In this document: one piece after another, positions 18,122 to 27,126 of the stretch
Numbering within the stretch: position 1 is the stretch's first letter
Layout: each line of letters begins with the position of its first letter
DNA from: Scybalousia_A sp963540815
GTDB lineage: Bacteria; Bacteroidota; Bacteroidia; Bacteroidales; P3
Reading direction: 5' to 3'
DNA length: 64,000 nt
NCBI GenBank assembly: GCA_963540815.1
Contig: CAUTQY010000009.1
Location: 1-64,000 of the forward strand
Notes under the pieces: generated by a model
What the model was told of the DNA's origin: nothing
The model's database searches: none
What the model saw: the letters and a program-made list of their open reading frames with translations, nothing else
Position numbers and translations under genes: made by a program

Positions 18122-18901
18122 TTGATGATAGAAAGAACTTTGCTATTGTTGGGGGAGGATAATATAAAAAAGTTACGACATGCCTCAGTGCTTATTGTCG
18201 GTTTGGGAGGAGTCGGAGCGTTTGCAGCCGAGTCTCTTTGCAGGGCAGGCGTAGGTAAGTTTGTTTTGATAGACGGAGATATTGTATCTGCAAGTAATAT
18301 AAACAGACAACTTTTGGCACTCAACTCCACAATAGGACAACATAAAACCGAACTTATGGTTCAAAGATTAAGAGATATCAACCCAAAGGTAGAGTTAAAC
18401 GTAATAAATGAATTCATAAGAGATGAAAGAATGTTAAACATATTGCAAACTCATAACACGGATTGGGTTGTAGACGCAATAGATACCTTGTCGCCCAAAA
18501 TATATTTGCTCATACATTGTTTTCATCTAAAAAGAAAAGTGGTATCCTCTATGGGAAGCGGAGGTAAATTTGACCCTTCGTTAATAAAAATCACCGATAT
18601 TTCTCAAACCTATAATTGTCCTTTGGCACTACATATACGCAAACAATTACACAAAAAAGGTATTTACAACGGAATTACAGCCGTTTTTTCACCCGAAAAG
18701 ATAGATAAAAGTCGCACCGTAGAAGAATTTTCCGAGAACAAAAGAACCAACGTGGGCACTATATCTTATATACCTGCTTTATTCGGACTTAATATTGCTT
18801 CCGTAGTTATCAGAGATATAATAGGAGTATCCTTTCAAGAGCAAGTGAAAGATAATAAATATTACCGGAATAGAAAGCCCTTCCCTACTCCGCTCGGTTA
18901 G
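18122..18901 (+). CDS. tcdA: tRNA threonylcarbamoyladenosine dehydratase
   Basis: E1-like enzyme that cyclises t6A37 to ct6A in tRNA. The Rossmann loop LIVGLGGVGAFAAESLCRAG, the metal/ATP part LIDGDIVSASNINRQL, and the middle VVDAIDTLSPKIYLL with SSMGSGGKFDP are those of the TcdA (YgdL/CsdL) branch of the ThiF/HesA family, not MoeB or ThiF. Length 259 is typical. Two ATGs stand in tandem at 18122 and 18125; either can be the start. It lies 31 bases after lptC and ends 17 bases before the convergent xseB. Confidence 0.9.
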   Translation: MMIERTLLLLGEDNIKKLRHASVLIVGLGGVGAFAAESLCRAGVGKFVLIDGDIVSASNINRQLLALNSTIGQHKTELMVQRLRDINPKVELNVINEFIRDERMLNILQTHNTDWVVDAIDTLSPKIYLLIHCFHLKRKVVSSMGSGGKFDPSLIKITDISQTYNCPLALHIRKQLHKKGIYNGITAVFSPEKIDKSRTVEEFSENKRTNVGTISYIPALFGLNIASVVIRDIIGVSFQEQVKDNKYYRNRKPFPTPLG

Positions 18902-18918
18902 TAGCAAAGAAATTTCTT

Positions 18919-19131
18919 TTAGGCTTTTTCCATATCCGATATTAGTTGCTCTACATCTATTTCTATTTGACTGAGATTTTTTTTGCAAAAGTTTATCAAA
19001 ACAGTAGCACGTTTCAATTTTTCGGAAATAACATCTATATCTGTTTTGTTGTTTTCTATACTGTTAAGTATTTCTTGCAATTCTGCGTACGCTGTCTTAT
19101 AAGTTAATTTTTCTCTATTTTCCATTTCCAT
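18919..19131 (-). CDS. xseB: Exodeoxyribonuclease VII small subunit
   Basis: 70 residues with the two-helix XseB form: YKTAYAELQEILNSIENNKT then IDVISEKLKRATVLINFCK. Several small subunits bind one XseA large subunit to make the single-strand DNA exonuclease. The start is one base past the end of xseA, so the pair is coupled. Length is normal for the family. Confidence 0.93.
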   Translation of the reverse strand: MEMENREKLTYKTAYAELQEILNSIENNKTDIDVISEKLKRATVLINFCKKNLSQIEIDVEQLISDMEKA

Positions 19132-19132
19132 T

Positions 19133-20302
19133 TTATATTATTGTTGAACCAAACTCTCCGTCTGTCACTATTGTTGTAATATTGTCTTTTTGCTTTACCT
19201 CTGAAACGGATTTGATTATTTTGCCTTCTATTTTTGTTATACTATACCCTCTCTGCAAAACATTTATCGGGTCTAATACTTGTGAGAGTTTTTCCATCGT
19301 TTGCAAAGCAATTTTTTCTTTTTCCAACATTGTTTTGCCTGCCATCATAATTAATTCCGTATTGTGCAATAGATCTTTTTTCTTATTTTCTACAAATATG
19401 TTTGTATTTTTAATTATAGCTTGTTTTATGTTTTCCATATTTTGCTCAAAAGATATAAACCTGTTTATTATAAAATCTCCCAGGGCCGTGGGGGTTATAA
19501 AGTTGGCAAAACTAACCATTTCTGCCACCGTTTCATTGGTAGAGTGTCCTATTCCCGTTAACACCGGCAGAGGAAATGAGGCTATTTTATGACACAACAT
19601 ATAATCGTTATAACAAGACAGACCAATATCACCTCCGCCTCCTCGTATGATAAGCACACAATCAAAATAATCCTTTACGACCTCTATCACACTCAGAGCT
19701 TCTCTTATTTGAATACTTGCCCCATCTCCTTGCAACAAAGAGGGAAATAAATGCGTAAAGAAAGCAAAACCATGATTATTTTCCTCTATCGTTTGCATAA
19801 AATCACTATATCCCTTGCTACTTGCAACGGAAATAATGGCCAAACGTTGAGGTAAAATAGTAAGAGTTTTTTCTTTGTTAAGAGTCCAAATATTTTCTTT
19901 TTTCAGTCTTGATATACAATTTTGTTTTTCCCTTTCCAATTCTCCCAAAGTTACCATTGGATCCATATCCTCTATTATAAGACTCAATCCGTAAACGGAG
20001 GAAAAAGAAAGTCTTGCTCTGCACACAATACCAATACCATCTTTCAAAGGTTCGTTTACTATTTGTAAAAACTTTGCATTTATTCTTTGAAAATCCTTTT
20101 GCCAGATAATAGAACGAATTTGAGATACTATTTTCCCGCCTTGTTTTTCTACCAGCTCGGGATAAGCATGACCGGAATATTTATACAAATTAAGTTTGGA
20201 AATCTCCGCTCTTACCCAAAAACTGTTCGGATAGATTTTTCTTATATTTATTTCCAAAGAATCCGTTATTTCGGATAGGTAAAATATTTTTCTATCTTGC
20301 AT
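19133..20302 (-). CDS. xseA: Exodeoxyribonuclease VII large subunit
   Basis: The catalytic subunit of ExoVII. The N-terminal OB-fold is visible (FWVRAEISKLNLYKYSGHAY, then VCRARLSFSSVYGLSLIIED), followed by the catalytic domain with LAIISVASSKGYSDFMQTI, LIIRGGGGDIGLSCYND and GIGHSTNETVAEMVSF. The start at 20302 (389 residues, MQDRKIFYLSEI) is preferred to ATG 20344 because a TAACTTTG promoter box (20318-20325) lies between the two. The C-terminal helical part that binds XseB follows residue 290. Confidence 0.94.
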   Translation of the reverse strand: MQDRKIFYLSEITDSLEINIRKIYPNSFWVRAEISKLNLYKYSGHAYPELVEKQGGKIVSQIRSIIWQKDFQRINAKFLQIVNEPLKDGIGIVCRARLSFSSVYGLSLIIEDMDPMVTLGELEREKQNCISRLKKENIWTLNKEKTLTILPQRLAIISVASSKGYSDFMQTIEENNHGFAFFTHLFPSLLQGDGASIQIREALSVIEVVKDYFDCVLIIRGGGGDIGLSCYNDYMLCHKIASFPLPVLTGIGHSTNETVAEMVSFANFITPTALGDFIINRFISFEQNMENIKQAIIKNTNIFVENKKKDLLHNTELIMMAGKTMLEKEKIALQTMEKLSQVLDPINVLQRGYSITKIEGKIIKSVSEVKQKDNITTIVTDGEFGSTII

Positions 20303-20317
20303 AAAAAAACTTTTTTG

Positions 20318-20325
20318 CAAAGTTA
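20318..20325 (-). promoter_or_regulatory. -7 box (TAACTTTG) of xseA-xseB
   Basis: Read on the minus strand TAACTTTG ends 15 bases before the ATG at 20302 and lies downstream of the first in-frame ATG (20344), which therefore cannot be the start of the main transcript. No clear -33 element at the right distance. Confidence 0.6.
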
Positions 20326-20372
20326 AAAAAATATGATTTTCCATAACCTCTTATAGTTACAAATAATAAATA

Positions 20373-20510
20373 GCCCACAAACCAAATCCGTCAAATATAG
20401 AAAAGACATATAGTTTTTTGGTTTGTTTTACTGTGTAAAGTAATGGTGGGCAGAACAAAGGCAGATAATAACGGGAAAGATAGTCTGTGAATTTCAAAGT
20501 CTTTCCGTTA
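20373..20510. repeat. Hairpin-dense gap between xseA and the GNAT gene
   Basis: GCCCAC (20373-20378) pairs with GTGGGC (20446-20451) and encloses AAACCAAA (20379-20386) with TTTGGTTT (20417-20424). Further on, TAACGGGAAAGA (20469-20480) pairs with TCTTTCCGTTA (20500-20510) with one bulge. The unit AATAACGGGAAAGAT also occurs near 2550. No gene is seen here; it may be a repeat remnant, a leader or a small RNA. Confidence 0.45.
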
Positions 20511-20560
20511 TACAAACACTTTGCGAATATCTTATTTGTTATTGCTTGTATTTTTTTTAG

Positions 20561-20568
20561 TAACTTTG
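20561..20568 (+). promoter_or_regulatory. -7 box (TAACTTTG) of the GNAT gene
   Basis: TAACTTTG lies 32 bases before the ATG at 20600; TTTG at 20535-20538 (22-base spacer) is a fair -33 element. Confidence 0.65.
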
Positions 20569-20599
20569 CACAATAAAAACGTTATAAAATCTGCACACA

Positions 20600-21148
20600 A
20601 TGAGTATAAAAAAGGATTTTGATATTGCGCAATCTCTGTATATATCGGCTTTTCCCAAGGATGAAAGAAGACCGATAAAAAGTATTACGGAATTGTTACA
20701 AGAGGACTATTTTGAGTTTATACCACTGTATACGGATAACGAGTTTGTGGGATTTGCAACCCTATGGATGTTTGAAAAGTTTGCATATCTGGAACATTTT
20801 GCCATAAGACCGGAAAAAAGAAATGGCGGTATAGGTTTTGCTTTCATAAAAGCCTTGCAAGAAAATTCCATAAAAGATTCCAAACTAATTTTTACACTAC
20901 CCCAAAAAACAATAAAAAACATCGTCATTGAGGTGGAAAAACCAGATAACGAAATTGCAAGAAAGAGAATTGGGTTTTATGAAAGATTGGGTTTTAAGAT
21001 ATTGGACAACTATTACTTTCAACCTCCTTACAGCAAAGAAAACTCTGGTTTGGAAATGAAAGTTATGACATACTTTAATGATAGAGAGATAGAATTTGAG
21101 CAAATAAAAAACAAGTTATACAAATATGTATACAAGGCTACCGTATAG
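20600..21148 (+). CDS. GNAT family N-acetyltransferase
   Basis: 182 residues with the GNAT fold: a central strand with FVGFATLWMFEKFAYLEHFAI, the acetyl-CoA loop RPEKRNGGIGFAFIKAL (R/Q-x-x-G-x-G/A type), and a late FYERLGFKILDNYY, typical of motif B. It acts in the cytoplasm on an unknown amine substrate. It has its own promoter and lies 39 bases upstream of murF-alr; a small shared unit is possible. Confidence 0.85.
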   Translation: MSIKKDFDIAQSLYISAFPKDERRPIKSITELLQEDYFEFIPLYTDNEFVGFATLWMFEKFAYLEHFAIRPEKRNGGIGFAFIKALQENSIKDSKLIFTLPQKTIKNIVIEVEKPDNEIARKRIGFYERLGFKILDNYYFQPPYSKENSGLEMKVMTYFNDREIEFEQIKNKLYKYVYKATV

Positions 21149-21187
21149 TATAATTTTGTGTTGATAAACTTAATTTGACAAAACAAA

Positions 21188-23599
21188 ATGAAAGTCACTT
21201 TCGGACAATTTGCAAAAAGAGTACATGGAAGTTTAAGCAACGAAAATTATTATGAAGCGGAAATAAAACATATTCTTTTTGATTCTCGTAAACTTAACAC
21301 TATAAACGGCACTGTTTTTTTTGCAATTTCCACAAACAAAGATAATGGGGAAAAATACGTAGAGGATTTATACAAAAAAGGTATAAGGCTTTTTGTCGTA
21401 GGCGAGAGTTACAGAGAAAATACGTACGAGATGAAAGAGGCTTGTTTTCTGAAATGCTCCAATGTAATAAAAGCCATGCAAACTTTGGCAATTATCAAAC
21501 GGGAAATGTTTGATATTCCCATTTGTGTGGTAACCGGATCCAACGGCAAAACAATAACCAAAGATTGGATTGTTTCCTTAATAGGAAACGAAAAAAAAAT
21601 ATGTGCGAACGCCAAAAGTTATAACTCTCAGATAGGTGTAGCCTATTCCGTTTTTGCACTAAACGAAGAAACGGAGGTTGGTATTTTTGAGGCGGGTATA
21701 TCTCAAAAAAACGAAATGCAGGTGTTGGAAGAAGTTATAAAACCAAGCATTGGAATATTTACAAACATAGGAGACGCCCATCAAATAAATTTTACTTCAA
21801 TAGAAGAAAAAATAACAGAAAAATTGAAGTTGTTTGTAAGATGCAAAAAAATAATTTTTCACGACAACAATCCCGTTTTAACCCATAGTATAAAAGAATT
21901 TGCCCAAAAAAGAAAAATAAATTTAATATCTTGGGGAGATAATAAAAGCAATACCTATCAAACCAAGAACCTACTTAGAGAATTAAAATTACCTTTTTCG
22001 GATAAATCAAGTATTGAAAATGCTCTTAATGCTTATATTTTTTGTTTAACGCTTGGAATAGACAAAACTCATTTGCAACGCCGAATACAAAACTTGCACA
22101 CAAGTGAGTCACGATTGGAGATTTTACCCGGTATCGTCAACTCAACTCTAATTAACGATGCTTATTCCAATGACTATGCCTCTTTGGAAATTGCTTTGGA
22201 TTATCTCAATTCTTTAACCGAAAAGGATAAACTCATAATTTTGTCCGACCTGCAACAAAGTTCTCTCAATAAAGAATTACTTTACAAAGAAATAAATACT
22301 CTTTTCAAAAACAAAAACATACAAAATGCCATACTTATAGGTGATGATTTCTGCAAGTATAAGAATAATATTACTATAAATAATTGCAAATTTTATGCTA
22401 ATACCAAAGATTTTATCTCAGGCTTTAGACGACAAGACTACTCTAACAAAGCCATACTTATAAAGGGAGCAAGAAGTTTTCGTTTCGAATATATAGTAAA
22501 ACATCTTGCTTTGTTGGGGCATCAGAGTTATTTGGAAATAAATCTTTCTTCTATGGAGGACAACGTAAATTATTTTCGTTCTTTCCTGCAAAAAGATACC
22601 ATGGTTTGTGCAATGGTAAAGGCCTCAGCCTATGGCACGGGAGCAAAACAAGTATCTCTTTTTTTGGAAAAGAACACTAAGGTAAATTATCTTGCGGTGG
22701 CTTTTGCGGACGAAGGTGTGGAGCTAAGGCAAAACGGAGTAACTCTACCCATTATGGTAATGACGCCGGAAGAAGACGCAAAAGAAAAAATTTTGGAGTT
22801 TAATCTCGAACCCGTAATACATTCTTTTGAAGTCTTGGAACGTTTTTATTATACCAACACGAACATACATATAAAAATAGACACGGGAATGCATAGGTTG
22901 GGTTTTGATAAACAGGATATAAAAACATTGGTAAAGCGTCTTTCCCTTCATAAAGAGTTGAAAGTTAAGAGTATCTTTTCTCATTTATATGGGGCGGACA
23001 ATAGTGATTTGGACAAATACACATTGGAACAAATTGATTTGTATAATCGGTTGAGTTCGGATTTTGTCTCGGCTTTTGATTATAAGATAATACGACATCT
23101 TTGCAACAGTGCGGCTACAACGCGCTTTACTCAAGCTCATTTTGATATGGTAAGATTAGGTATTGGAATGTATGGTGTAGGTTGTACGGACGAAATTCAA
23201 AAACATCTCAGATGTGTTGTAAGTCTGTATTCTTGTATAACGCAAATACGTGATATAGACAAAAACGAAGATGTTTCATACGCAAGAAAATTTATAAGTA
23301 CTCGTCCTATGCGGATAGGAGTAATACCCATAGGTTATGCTGATGGTTTAAACAGACATTTGGGTAATGGAAATTTTTACGTCCGTATAAACGAACAAAA
23401 TTGTCCCATAATAGGAAACGTATGCATGGATATGTGTATTATAGATTTAACAGGCGTTAAAGCAGAGGTTGGAAACAGAGTAGAGATTTTTTCCGAAAAC
23501 AATCCAGTAGGCAAAATGACTAAAGCTCTGGATACTATTGCTTACGAAATCTTTACCTCCATTTCTCAAAGAATAAAAAGAGTCTATTATAGAGAATAA
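21188..23599 (+). CDS. murF-alr: Bifunctional UDP-MurNAc-tripeptide:D-Ala-D-Ala ligase / alanine racemase
   Basis: An 803-residue fusion that makes D-alanine and adds D-Ala-D-Ala to the cell-wall precursor. Residues 1 to about 430 are MurF: ATP loop VVTGSNGKTITKDW near 115, GIFEAGISQKNEMQVL, and INDAYSNDYASLEIALDYL. Residues from about 440 are alanine racemase: YLEINLSSMEDNVNYF, the PLP lysine in CAMVKASAYGTGA, RHLCNSAATTRF, the catalytic Tyr in YARKFIST or nearby, and GYADGLNR with GNVCMDMC. The fusion is known and common in Bacteroidota. Both halves keep their key motifs, so both activities are expected. Confidence 0.95.
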   Translation: MKVTFGQFAKRVHGSLSNENYYEAEIKHILFDSRKLNTINGTVFFAISTNKDNGEKYVEDLYKKGIRLFVVGESYRENTYEMKEACFLKCSNVIKAMQTLAIIKREMFDIPICVVTGSNGKTITKDWIVSLIGNEKKICANAKSYNSQIGVAYSVFALNEETEVGIFEAGISQKNEMQVLEEVIKPSIGIFTNIGDAHQINFTSIEEKITEKLKLFVRCKKIIFHDNNPVLTHSIKEFAQKRKINLISWGDNKSNTYQTKNLLRELKLPFSDKSSIENALNAYIFCLTLGIDKTHLQRRIQNLHTSESRLEILPGIVNSTLINDAYSNDYASLEIALDYLNSLTEKDKLIILSDLQQSSLNKELLYKEINTLFKNKNIQNAILIGDDFCKYKNNITINNCKFYANTKDFISGFRRQDYSNKAILIKGARSFRFEYIVKHLALLGHQSYLEINLSSMEDNVNYFRSFLQKDTMVCAMVKASAYGTGAKQVSLFLEKNTKVNYLAVAFADEGVELRQNGVTLPIMVMTPEEDAKEKILEFNLEPVIHSFEVLERFYYTNTNIHIKIDTGMHRLGFDKQDIKTLVKRLSLHKELKVKSIFSHLYGADNSDLDKYTLEQIDLYNRLSSDFVSAFDYKIIRHLCNSAATTRFTQAHFDMVRLGIGMYGVGCTDEIQKHLRCVVSLYSCITQIRDIDKNEDVSYARKFISTRPMRIGVIPIGYADGLNRHLGNGNFYVRINEQNCPIIGNVCMDMCIIDLTGVKAEVGNRVEIFSENNPVGKMTKALDTIAYEIFTSISQRIKRVYYRE

Positions 23600-23611
23600 T
23601 TTCATTTATAT

Positions 23612-23640
23612 TTTGTTTAAAAAGAAAAATTGTAATTTTG
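23612..23640 (+). promoter_or_regulatory. Bacteroidota promoter of the YitT-family gene
   Basis: TTTG (23612-23615), 17-base spacer, TAATTTTG (23633-23640). It begins 12 bases after the murF-alr stop. A TTG at 23638 is in frame with the next gene but is part of the box, so it is not the start. Confidence 0.75.
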
Positions 23641-23682
23641 CAGACTAATATTTTTAGGTGTAATAAAAAAATAAGTAATACA

Positions 23683-24582
23683 ATGACAAACTCTTTTATA
23701 AAACCTTCCGTGTGGGAGATTTTGCGAAGATATATAATATTCGCTCTTGGTATTTCTATGTATGTAGTTGCTTGGACTATTTTTCTTATTCCCAACCACA
23801 TTATAGGAGGAGGAGTAACCGGTTTGGCTTCTGTAATATACATAACCACAGGTTTCCCCACAGGTGTTGCCAATTTTATAATAAATCTCATTCTTTTCGG
23901 TTTCGGTTTATATTTCTTGGGAAAGCAATTTGCAATAAGCAATGTTTACGGTATTGTTGTTACTTCTCTTTGGTTTATATTGTTTCAGCAAATACTTAAG
24001 ATACAAGAAATTCCTGCCATAATTGAGTTAGGCAAGATGCAACCTTTCATTTGTGCCGTTATTGGAGGAGTATTTTCCGGTATAGGTATCGGTATTCTAT
24101 TGTCAATGGGAGGAAATAGCGGAGGAAGTGATGTTATCGCCTTGATATTCAATAAATTTTATAATGTATCTTTGGGCAATGTTATAATGGTTTGTGACGG
24201 TATGGTTATTCTTTCTTCCCTTATAATACCGGGCAATGGCGTACAACAAATAGTTTATGGTATAATAGTTTTGGTTTCCTATACTTTTACGATAGACTAT
24301 ATAATAGACGGAAGAAAACAAACTTATAAAATACTTGTGTTTTCTCAAAAAAACAATGAGATTGCTGATGTTATAGGCAACAAAATCAAGCGAGGGGTTA
24401 CTTTTGTCAATGCTACCGGTTGGTATAGCAAACAGGACATTAAGATTTTGATGGTTGTTGTTCATAGAAGGGAAAAAGTGCAAATTCTGCAACAGATAAA
24501 ATATATAGACCCTGAGGCTTTTATGACAGTGGAAAAAACCGAAGGAGTCTTTGGGAAAAACTTTGACTCTCTTAAAAAATAA
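23683..24582 (+). CDS. YitT family membrane protein (DUF161/DUF2179)
   Basis: 299 residues from ATG 23683 (MTNSFIKPSVWEILRRY). Five to six hydrophobic spans make up the DUF161 part, with the family marks IPNHIIGGGVTGLASVIYI and SMGGNSGGSDVIALIFNK; the soluble C-terminal DUF2179 domain follows (GVTFVNATGWYSKQDIKILM). The family is an inner-membrane protein of unknown function. It has its own promoter and lies 14 bases before the peptide-binding protein gene, which is probably on the same transcript. Confidence 0.92.
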   Translation: MTNSFIKPSVWEILRRYIIFALGISMYVVAWTIFLIPNHIIGGGVTGLASVIYITTGFPTGVANFIINLILFGFGLYFLGKQFAISNVYGIVVTSLWFILFQQILKIQEIPAIIELGKMQPFICAVIGGVFSGIGIGILLSMGGNSGGSDVIALIFNKFYNVSLGNVIMVCDGMVILSSLIIPGNGVQQIVYGIIVLVSYTFTIDYIIDGRKQTYKILVFSQKNNEIADVIGNKIKRGVTFVNATGWYSKQDIKILMVVVHRREKVQILQQIKYIDPEAFMTVEKTEGVFGKNFDSLKK

Positions 24583-24596
24583 ATAAATTTATATTT

Positions 24597-26246
24597 ATGA
24601 ATAACAGAAATGTGTTACATAAATATATAAAAACGTGTAGTCAAATATTTTATCTCTGCTTTGTTTTGTTTTGTTTTCTTTCTTGCAAAGAGAAGAATAC
24701 TTATTCCGACAAACAAATTTTTCGTTACAATGAGGTCAGTAATATTGCCTCTTTAGATCCTGCCTTTGCCAAAGACCAGGCAATGATATGGGTGGATAAT
24801 CAGTTATACAATGGCTTGTTGCAATTGGATAGCAGTCTCAATATTCAACCTTGTATAGCAAAAAGTTATACTATTTCAAAGGATGGACTAATCTATACTT
24901 TTCATCTTAGAGATGATGTTTATTTTCATAAAGACGAATGTTTTAAAAACAAAACAAGAAAAGTTGTTGCCCGGGATTTTGTTTATTCTTTTAATAGAAT
25001 AGTTGATGAAAAAACGGCTTCTCCTGGCTTATGGGTTTTTGAACACGTAGAAAAGAATAACGGCAAATATGACTTTGTTGCTCTCAACGACTCAACTTTA
25101 CAGATAAAACTAAAAAACGCTTTTGCCCCTTTTCTAGGTTTGCTTACCATGCCTTACTCTTTTGTTGTTCCCAAGGAAGCGGTTGATTACTATGCGGAAA
25201 ATTTCAGAAAGCACCCTGTCGGTACGGGGGCTTTTTATTTCAAGTATTGGAAAGAAGGGGTAAAACTTGTTCTATTGAAAAACGAAAATTACTTTGAAAA
25301 AGACAAAAATGGTAATACTTTACCTTACTTGGATGCCGTAAATATTAGTTTTATAGTAGATAAACAAAGCGTTTTTTTGGAATTTATAAAAGGCAATATG
25401 GATTTTCTTTCCGGTATAGACCCAAATTATAAGGATGAAATACTAACTCATAACGGAGAGTTGCAACCGAAATACAAAAATAAAATAGTTCTACAAAAAC
25501 TGCCTTATCTTAATACGGAATATTTGGGATTTTATATAGACGAGAAGGAGAATAGCCCTGTAAGAAACAAACTCTTACGCCAAGCCCTTAACTATGGTTT
25601 TGACAGAAGAGCAATGATAAAATATTTGCGCAACAACATAGGTTCGGCAGGAGAGTTGGGAATAATACCCATAGGATTAGGCAGCTTCGCAGATACTAAT
25701 TTTGCCTATACTTACAACCCTCAGAAAGCCAAACAATTATTACAGCAATCGGGTTATTACAAACACAAACCGACTCTCAGACTTTCTGCAACTTCTTCTT
25801 ATTCGGATTTGTGCAAATCAATACAGCAACAATTGGGACTTTTGGACGTAGAGGTAAAACTTGACATATATCCTCCGGCAGAGTTAAGAGAAATGATGGC
25901 ACAGGGAAGAACTAATTGGTTTAGAGGCTCGTGGATAGCAGATTATCCCGATGCGGAAAATTATCTTGCCTTGTTTTATTCCAAAAATTTCACTCCCGAT
26001 GGTCCTAATTATACTCATTTTAAGAGTAAAGAGTATGACAAATTATATAACCTCGCCTGCAAGGAAACAGATGAAGATAAACGAAGAAATCTTTACAAAA
26101 AAATGAATCAAATAATAATGCAGGAAGCACCCGTAATGGTTTTGTACTATGACGAATTGTTGCGTTTTACACAAAAAAACATACACGGACTTGTTCCCAA
26201 CGCAATGAATCTTTTGATTTTAAAACACGTTTACAAATCAAAATAA
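24597..26246 (+). CDS. Peptide-binding lipoprotein of an ABC transporter (SBP_bac_5 family)
   Basis: 549 residues; signal peptide with lipobox FLSCKEKN (Cys about residue 30), then the family 5 solute-binding fold: FRYNEVSNIASLDPAFAKDQ, YTFHLRDDVYFHKDE (the typical LRxxVxFHDG-like strand), RHPVGTGAFYFKYW-type motif, and LRQALNYGFDRRAMIKYL. Such proteins bind oligopeptides or nickel for Opp/Dpp-type importers. No permease or ATPase gene is adjacent here, so its partner must be elsewhere. The match to peptide binding fits the many peptidases in the window. Confidence 0.92.
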   Translation: MNNRNVLHKYIKTCSQIFYLCFVLFCFLSCKEKNTYSDKQIFRYNEVSNIASLDPAFAKDQAMIWVDNQLYNGLLQLDSSLNIQPCIAKSYTISKDGLIYTFHLRDDVYFHKDECFKNKTRKVVARDFVYSFNRIVDEKTASPGLWVFEHVEKNNGKYDFVALNDSTLQIKLKNAFAPFLGLLTMPYSFVVPKEAVDYYAENFRKHPVGTGAFYFKYWKEGVKLVLLKNENYFEKDKNGNTLPYLDAVNISFIVDKQSVFLEFIKGNMDFLSGIDPNYKDEILTHNGELQPKYKNKIVLQKLPYLNTEYLGFYIDEKENSPVRNKLLRQALNYGFDRRAMIKYLRNNIGSAGELGIIPIGLGSFADTNFAYTYNPQKAKQLLQQSGYYKHKPTLRLSATSSYSDLCKSIQQQLGLLDVEVKLDIYPPAELREMMAQGRTNWFRGSWIADYPDAENYLALFYSKNFTPDGPNYTHFKSKEYDKLYNLACKETDEDKRRNLYKKMNQIIMQEAPVMVLYYDELLRFTQKNIHGLVPNAMNLLILKHVYKSK

Positions 26247-26272
26247 AAAAGCAATAATAAAATCCTATTTAC

Positions 26273-27070
26273 CTATAAGTAATATTTTATTTTATTCGTT
26301 TTGCTGATAACAATGTTTTTTAACTGAGGATAGGAGGTTCTTATAATTTCTGCAAAACGCTGCAAAACGAATTGTTCACTTTCAAAATGACCAATATCCG
26401 CAAGCAAAATTTTATCCTCAGCAGCCAGAAAATCATGATATTTTATATCTCCGGTAAGGTAGCAATCACAATCCGAACTCATTGCCTTAGGAATAAACTC
26501 TGCCCCCGCACCTCCACAGATACCGACTTTTTTTATTGTCTTTTCTGAATTTCCAACGTACTTAATACAGGGCAAATTTAATTTTTCTTTTATTGTACCA
26601 AAAAATTTTTTACCCATAGTTGCCTCCCCTAAGGTCCCAATGGCACCTATACCCAAATAATTTTTATCTTCCATAGCCGTTCTTTGCAAGGGTTGTAAAT
26701 CTTTTAAACCCAAAACCTCGGCAAGCATATAATTTACTCCCGTTGAACAAGCGTCCATGTTTGTGTGGCTTGCATAAAGGGCTACATTATGGTTAAAAGA
26801 CAAAGAAAGTATTTTGGCTATATAGCTGTTGTGTATAAGTTTTTTGATACCTCTGAAAATAAAAGGGTGATGCGAAATTATTAAATTGCAATTATTATCA
26901 ATAGCTTCTTGAACAATGGAAGGAAAGACATCCAAACAAATCAATACGCCCTTTAACTCGCTTTGACTATTTCCTACAATAAGTCCTGCATTATCATAAT
27001 CCTCCTGCCAAACAAGCGGAGCAAAATCCTCTATAACAGATAAGATATTTTTTATTTTTATTCCCGACAT
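26273..27070 (-). CDS. Nif3-like dinuclear metal-centre protein
   Basis: 265 residues of the Nif3/YqfO family (DUF34): ENFAPLVW-type start, DYDNAGLIVGNSQSELKGVLICLD, the metal ligands in NLIISHHPFIFRGIKKL and SHTNMDACSTGVNYML, and late DIGHFESEQFVLQRFAE. Many Bacteroidota and Firmicutes members carry a central PII-like insert and reach about 365 residues; this one lacks it, like the E. coli YbgI form. Function is not firmly settled (GTP cyclohydrolase type 2 is a database name only). It lies 56 bases after the MBL gene in the same direction. Confidence 0.92.
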   Translation of the reverse strand: MSGIKIKNILSVIEDFAPLVWQEDYDNAGLIVGNSQSELKGVLICLDVFPSIVQEAIDNNCNLIISHHPFIFRGIKKLIHNSYIAKILSLSFNHNVALYASHTNMDACSTGVNYMLAEVLGLKDLQPLQRTAMEDKNYLGIGAIGTLGEATMGKKFFGTIKEKLNLPCIKYVGNSEKTIKKVGICGGAGAEFIPKAMSSDCDCYLTGDIKYHDFLAAEDKILLADIGHFESEQFVLQRFAEIIRTSYPQLKNIVISKTNKIKYYL

Positions 27071-27126
27071 AAAACGACAAATAATTAAGTATCAAACTAT
27101 TACATAAGATGGCAATAAAAATTTTA

